Assembly: GCA_026786335.1 (NCBI GenBank)
Contig: JAJAYG010000496.1
Span: 1-7,120, forward strand
Direction: 5' to 3'
DNA from: Chitinophagales bacterium
GTDB lineage: Bacteria; Bacteroidota; Bacteroidia; Chitinophagales; UBA10324
Length of the DNA: 7,120 bases
The translations under genes were made by a program, and so were the position numbers. Within the stretch, counting starts at the first letter, position 1; each line of letters opens with the position of its first letter. Under the pieces are notes generated by a model. That model worked only from the letters and a program-made list of their open reading frames with translations. It searched no databases and was not told the DNA's origin. Below, one piece after another: positions 1 to 5,700 of the stretch.

Positions 1-180
1 AGAGAATTTCGCGGCAGAGTTCCTGCACGTTCAGTAGTGATACCGGGGAGCATTCCAAAAAAATTTCCTGCAGGTGAATTTCATGTGCCTTGTGCTTTGA
101 TTATTGGGGAAAGAAAAGAATCGACCGATAAAAAAACTTCGCTGAATACTGCGTTGAGGGAGTTTAATGTTTCTGTTTAA
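1..180 (+). CDS. dapD: 2,3,4,5-tetrahydropyridine-2,6-dicarboxylate N-succinyltransferase, C-terminal part
   Basis: Reading frame 1 is open from the window edge to a TAA at 178-180 and gives the last 59 residues of a protein; the start lies upstream of the window. The stretches RVPARSVVIPGS, KKFPAGEFHVPCALIIG and KTSLNTALREFNVSV match the C-terminus of DapD as I know it from Bacteroidota. DapD is a cytoplasmic trimeric left-handed beta-helix (hexapeptide-repeat) acyltransferase. It transfers succinyl from succinyl-CoA to tetrahydrodipicolinate in the succinylase branch of meso-diaminopimelate/lysine synthesis, feeding peptidoglycan and protein. The family is usually about 270 residues, so roughly the last fifth is visible: the end of the helix plus the C-terminal extension. 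The visible part has no internal stop and looks intact. No clear terminator follows; the next ORF on the same strand begins 62 bp downstream. The identification is by recognition of the sequence, without an alignment. Confidence 0.9.
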   Translation, partial: REFRGRVPARSVVIPGSIPKKFPAGEFHVPCALIIGERKESTDKKTSLNTALREFNVSV

Positions 181-213
181 CATGATTGAAAAATAATTTC
201 ATATCAGTTGCAA

Positions 214-244
214 ATCAGTTTTAAGCTTTCAAAACAAAACTGAT
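214..244 (+). other. inverted repeat (weak hairpin) over the start of the small ORF
   Basis: ATCAGTTTT (214-222) and AAAACTGAT (236-244) are exact reverse complements: a 9-bp stem with a 13-nt loop. Only two of the nine pairs are G-C, so the hairpin is weak. It is followed by GATGATGGG rather than a T-run, so it is not a classical intrinsic terminator of dapD. The right arm ends inside the first possible ATG (243-245) of the downstream small ORF. It could act as a poor dapD terminator, a translation-modulating hairpin or an operator, or it could be chance in AT-rich DNA. Confidence 0.35.
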
Positions 245-392
245 GATGATGGGAATGAATGATTTAAAAGAACTTGCATTCAAAATTGAAATGCAGGGCA
301 GAGAACAAATTGTAAAAGATCCGGTAAAGGAAGATGTTGCATTACTTATCAATCAAGTTCAGTCGGGTGTTAATGAGATAAGGCCATCTTAA
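243..392 (+). CDS. small protein of unknown function (49 aa)
   Basis: This short ORF runs from ATG 243 to TAA 390-392 and encodes 49 residues beginning MMMGMNDLKELAFKIEMQG and ending NEIRPS. Four in-frame ATGs (243, 246, 249, 255) could serve as start; the one at 255 gives MNDLKELAFKIE, and no Shine-Dalgarno sequence picks between them. I do not recognise a family. The product is highly charged, has no signal peptide, membrane segment or Cys, and looks able to form two amphipathic helices (about residues 6-28 and 29-46) separated by KDPVKED. It therefore reads as a small soluble helical protein, perhaps one that binds a partner. It lies 62 bp after dapD and 48 bp before the receiver gene, on the same strand, so co-transcription with the receiver is plausible. 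That it is a real gene is inferred from its protein-like composition and from filling an otherwise empty same-strand gap; the function is unknown. Confidence 0.5.
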   Translation: MMMGMNDLKELAFKIEMQGREQIVKDPVKEDVALLINQVQSGVNEIRPS

Positions 393-440
393 TTTTTTTC
401 AATTCACATTCTTACTTTTACATTTCAGAAAAACACCACC

Positions 441-830
441 ATGGAATTCACGAAACCCAAAAATATATTTATTGTTGATGATGATCCCATGCTTTGCGAT
501 GCATTTTCAGATTACCTCACACGCAAGGTTGCGCATGTTGTTCACGCTTTCAATACCGGCGAAGATTGTTTGAAACACATTGATGAATTTAATCCCGATG
601 TTATTGTTCTTAATTTTCATCTTAACTCAGTTCAAAAAGATGCTGCTGACGGAATGCAAATTTTACAGGTCATTAAAAAGAATTATCCTCACGTTTATGT
701 AATCATGCTCAGCAGTCAAGAGCGGTATTCAACGGCAATGCAAACCATTCAAAAAGGTGCTGAACAATATGTGATTAAGGATGAAGATGCATTTGGTAAT
801 GTGGAAGAAATAATTAACAGCATCGACTGA
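441..830 (+). CDS. single-domain response regulator receiver (CheY-like) lacking the phospho-acceptor Asp
   Basis: This 129-residue protein is a stand-alone receiver domain with no output domain. Visible landmarks are the beta1 acidic cluster IFIVDDDP (D13, D14 bind Mg2+ in the family), the beta3 strand NPDVIVLNFHL, the beta4 end VIMLSS (S91 in the Thr/Ser switch position), the switch aromatic Y110 and the conserved beta5 Lys K113 (QYVIKD, where KP is more usual). The position at the end of beta3 that should be the phosphorylated Asp is Asn58 (AAT, 612-614), and no other acidic residue lies at that spot. Canonical receivers take phosphate from a histidine kinase and signal by protein-protein contact; this one probably cannot and may be a constitutive or ligand-type pseudo-receiver. 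No kinase gene is visible in the window. It may be co-transcribed with the 49-residue ORF 48 bp upstream. The ATG at 441 is favoured because beta1 starts about eight residues later, as is normal. The fold is certain; the partner is unknown. Confidence 0.93.
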   Translation: MEFTKPKNIFIVDDDPMLCDAFSDYLTRKVAHVVHAFNTGEDCLKHIDEFNPDVIVLNFHLNSVQKDAADGMQILQVIKKNYPHVYVIMLSSQERYSTAMQTIQKGAEQYVIKDEDAFGNVEEIINSID

Positions 831-840
831 TATTAACTAT

Positions 841-881
841 TGATTGCGGCACTCTTAAAAATCAAAATACAATCGCAATCA
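841..881. terminator. inverted repeat between convergent genes, possible bidirectional terminator
   Basis: TGATTGCG (841-848) and CGCAATCA (874-881) are exact reverse complements: an 8-bp stem extendable by a G-T wobble on each side, enclosing an A-rich spacer of about 25 nt. It fills the 48-bp gap between the receiver stop (830) and the convergent patatin stop, and its right arm includes the patatin TGA (879-881 on the minus strand). Position and symmetry suit a shared terminator. The long loop and the lack of a T-run after either arm make it atypical. Confidence 0.4.
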
Positions 882-2561
882 GCTTAATTTAAAATCATCC
901 ATCTCTTTCGCAATTGTTTTCTTTATAAAATCATGGATGCGCTTGTTGCCATATGCACTCAATGCAAATTGCAGCGCCTTGCGTTGGAAATAGTTGCTGG
1001 TAAATTCCGAGATAAGATTTGAAGTTACTGCCGAAATACGTGAGTCGAAGTGATTCATTACATCCTCCAAATCAATTTTTCCTTGAGGCCAGTCAATGGC
1101 TTGCGCTTCCATTGCTGCTGACCCCAGCAATGGAATAATCGGGATCGAATCGGGATTATCATTCTTCAAATATTTTGTGTACTGCGTTCTTTGATTTTTG
1201 AAAATATCATTTTGAAAAGCATCTTCTGCAGGCAAAGCAAAATATTTTGAAAAGAACCGCTGGGCATTTCTTCTGCCCAAAAAATAATCGTGCATTCTAA
1301 AGTCTTCACACAAGAACCCGGCAAAGCCACCCAATGCTCCGCACGCAATCGGATGCTTTTGATCTTCGCTACGTGTTGGTGCAATTAAGAAACGACTGAA
1401 CACACTTTCGTTCACTGCATCAATTAATTCACTTGTTTTAAACATTGCCTGATGGCGAAGCGTACCCAGCACATCGCCAATTAAAGCCCGCATAAATTTA
1501 TTCGGATTATAATCTGTTTGAAAAACAAAATCGGAGGGGAACGGATCGATCATAATCACTGAAGCACGAACATTTTTTGCTTCTCTTGGATTTCTTTTTT
1601 GCGCATCAGGGATATTCGGATCATTTTTTAATTCTATAGGCAGCAGCGCAACTCTTGCCAATTCAAGTGGTTCATTATTAATTAATCCGCCATCAATTGT
1701 TTCAAAAATAAAATCATATTTAGCAGAGTCAAAATTTTCAGTTGGCCAGGCGGGTGCAATATGACGTTCTGATAACAAATTGAATCTTGTTCCATACTCT
1801 GATGCCTTTCGGCTAAGTGTTACCGGCGCAAGACCAAATGGAAATGCTCCGGTTGCAGCACCGGCATTTTTAAGAATTTCAATTACTTCGGGATTGGGAT
1901 TTTTTAGTGAAATAAAGAGTGCGCTGTTAAATCTTTGTGCACCATCGCGGCTGATTTCAAAATGAAAATAATCGCCATGCTGAATAATAACCAGATTACT
2001 TTTATCAGTGCTGTTGAATTTTATTTGGTAGGGAATTCCACGAAGATTACTAACGGTAACAAACAACTGAACACTTTTGCTGAAGTACGGCCGATTGATA
2101 TTGCCATCCATATTTCCAAGCGCCTGAGCAGCAATCGACATTATCTTGGTGCTGTCAAGAATTGATTTGAGCTTGGGATCTTTTTTTAAGTCTTCAGTCT
2201 GAGTAAGATCTCGAATATCAATTTGATTAACCCAGGAATTAAAAAACTTATTCTTTAACCCGGGAACGATATCGGCTTTTGTTCTTACATGATTTACCGG
2301 TTGAGCAATGGAAGCTGCCGTCATAGCAGAAGTCATTCCGCCTGCGGAAGCACCCGCGAGAGCTTTAATATTGATGTTGTGATAAGGAACATCCCACTTT
2401 GAAAAATCATCACCATGTTGCCATCGGTTTCTTTCTTTTTCTTTTTCCCATTCTTCCAATGCTTCAAAAAGAAAATCCATTACTCCACCGGTATATGCAC
2501 CGGCAGAAACTGCACCAGCCATTACAAATGCAAGGTCAAAGGTGGGTGCTGTGTCAGCCAT
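879..2561 (-). CDS. patatin-like phospholipase/acylhydrolase family protein
   Basis: This 560-residue protein carries the patatin Ser-Asp dyad. The nucleophile elbow is ALAGASAGG (G70-A-S72-A-G74), and the catalytic Asp lies in ETIDGGLINNEPLELA (D290-G-G). The N-terminal glycine-rich loop, AFVMAGAVSAGAY (residues 11-23), sits where the oxyanion-hole motif of patatins lies, but has Ala20 where the classical GGGxR/K form has a basic residue. Patatins hydrolyse acyl esters of phospholipids and other lipids without a His in the active site. There is no signal peptide or clear membrane segment, so a cytoplasmic or membrane-peripheral location is inferred. The Ser-to-Asp distance (about 218 residues) is long, and about 270 residues follow the Asp, so the protein is much larger than the usual catalytic core of about 200-300 residues. 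The C-terminal part has no motif I recognise. The gene stands alone on the minus strand, converging on the receiver gene and diverging from the surface-protein gene. Substrate and physiological role cannot be read from the sequence. Confidence 0.9.
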   Translation of the reverse strand: MADTAPTFDLAFVMAGAVSAGAYTGGVMDFLFEALEEWEKEKERNRWQHGDDFSKWDVPYHNINIKALAGASAGGMTSAMTAASIAQPVNHVRTKADIVPGLKNKFFNSWVNQIDIRDLTQTEDLKKDPKLKSILDSTKIMSIAAQALGNMDGNINRPYFSKSVQLFVTVSNLRGIPYQIKFNSTDKSNLVIIQHGDYFHFEISRDGAQRFNSALFISLKNPNPEVIEILKNAGAATGAFPFGLAPVTLSRKASEYGTRFNLLSERHIAPAWPTENFDSAKYDFIFETIDGGLINNEPLELARVALLPIELKNDPNIPDAQKRNPREAKNVRASVIMIDPFPSDFVFQTDYNPNKFMRALIGDVLGTLRHQAMFKTSELIDAVNESVFSRFLIAPTRSEDQKHPIACGALGGFAGFLCEDFRMHDYFLGRRNAQRFFSKYFALPAEDAFQNDIFKNQRTQYTKYLKNDNPDSIPIIPLLGSAAMEAQAIDWPQGKIDLEDVMNHFDSRISAVTSNLISEFTSNYFQRKALQFALSAYGNKRIHDFIKKTIAKEMDDFKLS

Positions 2562-2743
2562 AAGAATCTAATTTTATTTATAGTAAAAGAATAGCACAAG
2601 ATATAAGAACGTTTCTTTTTGTAAATGAATTTAATTTAAAGAAAGCTATTTAAATCATCCAAGATTATTTCGTAAATAACCATCAACGAAATGCAATTAA
2701 CAAGAGTAAAGTTTAAATTAGCCGCAAGAAAAAAAAAATCAAA
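2562..2743. promoter_or_regulatory. divergent intergenic region with presumed promoters for both flanking genes
   Basis: This 182-bp, very AT-rich gap separates the starts of the patatin gene (minus strand) and the secreted-protein gene (plus strand), so both promoters should lie here. On the plus strand, TAAATTAG (2714-2721) differs at one defined position from the Bacteroidota -7 consensus TAnnTTTG, but no matching -33 TTG is seen at the usual distance. The A-run directly before ATG 2744 is typical of translation starts in this phylum, which make little use of Shine-Dalgarno pairing. I could not find a convincing minus-strand promoter. The only dyad that stands out is TTATTT-CGT-AAATAA (2665-2679). 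Confidence 0.45.
2665..2679. repeat. perfect 15-bp dyad in the divergent promoter region
   Basis: TTATTT (2665-2670) and AAATAA (2674-2679) are perfect reverse complements around a CGT spacer. The dyad sits 65 bp before the surface-protein start and 104 bp before the patatin start, where a shared operator could lie. The arms consist only of A and T in an AT-rich region, so chance is a real possibility. Confidence 0.25.
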
Positions 2744-5700
2744 ATGATAAAATCCCAGACTTTAAAGTTTCTGCTTTCGGTTCTCTTATTTGCTTTTTCA
2801 AATTTTATTACAAATGCACAGGTTACCATTACAGGCGGAACAACTGCAACCGGTTCTTACACAAAATTATCTTCGGCAATCAGTTCATTAAACAGCAGCA
2901 CAATTACAAGTGCCGTTACAGTGAGTGTGAATGCAGGTTTTACTGAAACGCTCTCAGGCAGAATCAACATGACTGTTACGGGTACTGTAGTGAACACCAT
3001 CACCATTATTAAATCTGGCACTGGCGCAAACCCAATCGTTACTGCATACACTGGTGGAAATGCTACACCTGCAAGTGCTACTCCCGATGGAATTTTTAGT
3101 ATACAGGGTGGCGATTATATAACTATCAATGGCATTGACTTTAAAGACAACGCTTCTAACACAACCAACCCTTCCACAATGGAATACGGAATTGGTTTAT
3201 TCAGAAACACAACAAATGATGGCTGCCAGAATGTAACAATTCAGAATTGCACGATCACACTCAACAGAATAAACAATGCTGTGGGCACTGCACCAATGGT
3301 TGATGGCTCGGTAGGAATATTGACGATCAATTCAAAACCAACCGCGGCAACAACTGCTGTTGTTCCTACTTCTTCGGGCGGTTCAAATTCAAACAATAAA
3401 TTTTACACCAATACGATTCAAAACGGCAACATTGGTATTGCAATAATTGGCTACGCCGATGTTTCACCTTTTACAGTGGCTGATGCAAACAATGATGTGG
3501 GCGGAAGTTCAACAGGCAACGGAAATCAGATTTTAAATTTTGGTGGCGGAGGAACTACAAGTGCTGCTGCCGGTGTGAGAACACTTGCACAATATGGGTT
3601 AAATGTTTCCTACAACACGATTAATAGTAACAATGGAAGCGGAGTAAATCATGCTACAACTTTACGCGGAATTTATATTAATAGCGCTGCCAGTGCAAAC
3701 GCAACAATCAATAATAATTCTGTAACAGTTATTTGCGGAGCTGCAACGAGTGCAGTAAGCGGAATTGAAAATGCTTCGGGCAGCACTGCGGCAAGCAACA
3801 CCATCAGCATCAATAACAACACACTTTCAGTTCAATACCCAACAGCCACTACCGGCTCAACTTATGGTATTTTCAACAACGCTGCTTCACCTGCCACTCT
3901 AAATGTTAGCGGCAATTCTTTTAATCTATCTTCATCCGTAACATCCACAGGAGCTGTTAACTGTATTTTAAATTCCGGCGCAGTTACAACTTCAATCACC
4001 ATTGATAACAACATCATCAACAGTGTTGCATTTTCAGCAGCAACGTCGTCAACTTTCAAGGCAATATTCAATACAGCCGGCAGTTCAGCAGCAACAATGA
4101 GCATAAGTAATAATGAGTTTAAAGGAATCACTTACGCTGTTTTAAGCAGCGGTATTTGCGATATGATTTATACTTCACCATTACTTGCAAGCGAAACCAT
4201 TAATAGCAACAACTTCAACAACATCACGCTTAACTCAGGCGGCGAATGTTACCTTGTTTACTCAGGAAGCTCCACTCCTTTAGCTACCTACAATGGTAAT
4301 TACATTTCTACTCAGTTTACACGGTCGGGAACAGGGATAGATTATTTTTATGGCATTCTAAAAACCGGATCTCCTTCGAACGGGGTTATTACCGTAAGCA
4401 ACAATATTTTTACCAACATCAATCTTAATTCAACTTCATTCGGACTTACCGGAATTTCAGTTTTTACGTCAGCCACTTCAACACAAAACATTTTCAGTAA
4501 CACGGTATCTATAAATAACGGAACAGCTGCTGGAGCAGTGGTAGGAATTAGTGTAACATCGGGTTTGGTAAGCAACACCTATCTGAACACCATTACTGGA
4601 TTAGTATCGGGGGCATCAGTTTATGGAATTCAAACTGCAGGAAGTACCACTCCTACATCTAATATTTACAATAATAAAATTACAGGTATTGCAGGTAACG
4701 GAGGAACAAATAACTGTATAAATGTTGCAGGTGGCGTTACTATAAATATTTATCAAAACATTCTTTATGATTGCTCAAATACAAATGCCAATGCAAGCAT
4801 GAATGGTGTTTTCATAAATCCAATAAGTACACCATCAACCACCAATATTTACAATAATCTGATTGGAAAACTGAATGCACCAATTTCTACGAATGGCGCT
4901 TCAACCGTCAATGGTATTTATGTGTCGGGGTTGTTAAGCGGTATAACCGCCATCGTTGATTACAATACTGTTTACCTGAATGCCAGCAGCACCGGAGCCG
5001 AATTCAGTACATCGTGCATTAATGCAAGCTCAGGCCCTGCTCTTACGCTTCGAAACAACCTCCTCATTAATTTATCTACACCGAAAGGCGCAGGAAAAGT
5101 CGTGGCTTACAAACGCAGTTCGACTTCATTAACATCTTACAACAATGCATCAGACAATAATCTTTTTTATGCAGGCACTCCTTCTTCAGCAAACCTAATC
5201 TTCTTTGATGGCACAAATTCAAAGCAAACACTGAGCGATTACATTTCTTTTGTTACACCGCGCGATGCCAATTCAAAAACAGAAAATGTAAACTTTCTTT
5301 CTACTGATGTTAATAGCAGCGATCTGTTAAAAATTAATCCTGCAATAGGAACTGTAGCAGAAAGTGGAGCAAAAGTTCTTTCAATTACAACTGACTATTT
5401 TGGTAATACACGCAATGCAACAACACCTGATATTGGTGCCAATGAATTTTCAGGGTTTAACGATGCTGCTGCTCCTTCCTTCTCATTTGTTCCGCTATCT
5501 GCAACTTGCAGCACTGCTGATGTTACTTTAACCGCAGTTACAATTACCGATGCATCAGGCGTGCCCACAACCGGAAGTTTTGTTCCAAGAATTTATTACA
5601 AGAAAAATAGCGGCGGTTATTTTTCTCAGGCAGGTGTTAAGACATCGGGTACCGGAACAAACGGCACTTGGAATTTCACCATTGTAAATTCTTTGATGGG

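Noticed and set aside
208..230. TTG (208-210) with TAAGCTTTC (222-230) as a promoter for the small ORF
   Set aside because: The downstream element has one base too many and lacks the final G, and the spacer is short; it also overlaps the hairpin, so it is not convincing.
413..420. TACTTTTA as a -7 promoter element for the receiver gene
   Set aside because: One mismatch to TAnnTTTG and no TTG at the right distance upstream; such matches are common in AT-rich DNA, so it is not listed as a feature.
1166..1384. 72-codon minus-strand ORF
   Set aside because: It lies wholly inside the patatin gene in another frame; the patatin frame explains the region and this product resembles no family.
1780..2165. 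Two plus-strand ORFs (1780-1965 and 1935-2165)
   Set aside because: Both are antisense to the patatin coding sequence, including parts of its conserved core, and have no recognisable features; they are shadows.
2857..4578. Minus-strand ORFs at 2857-3051, 3862-4131 and 4348-4578
   Set aside because: They are antisense shadows of the Thr/Asn/Ser-rich beta-helix, whose codon bias yields Leu/Val-rich open frames on the other strand that imitate membrane proteins.
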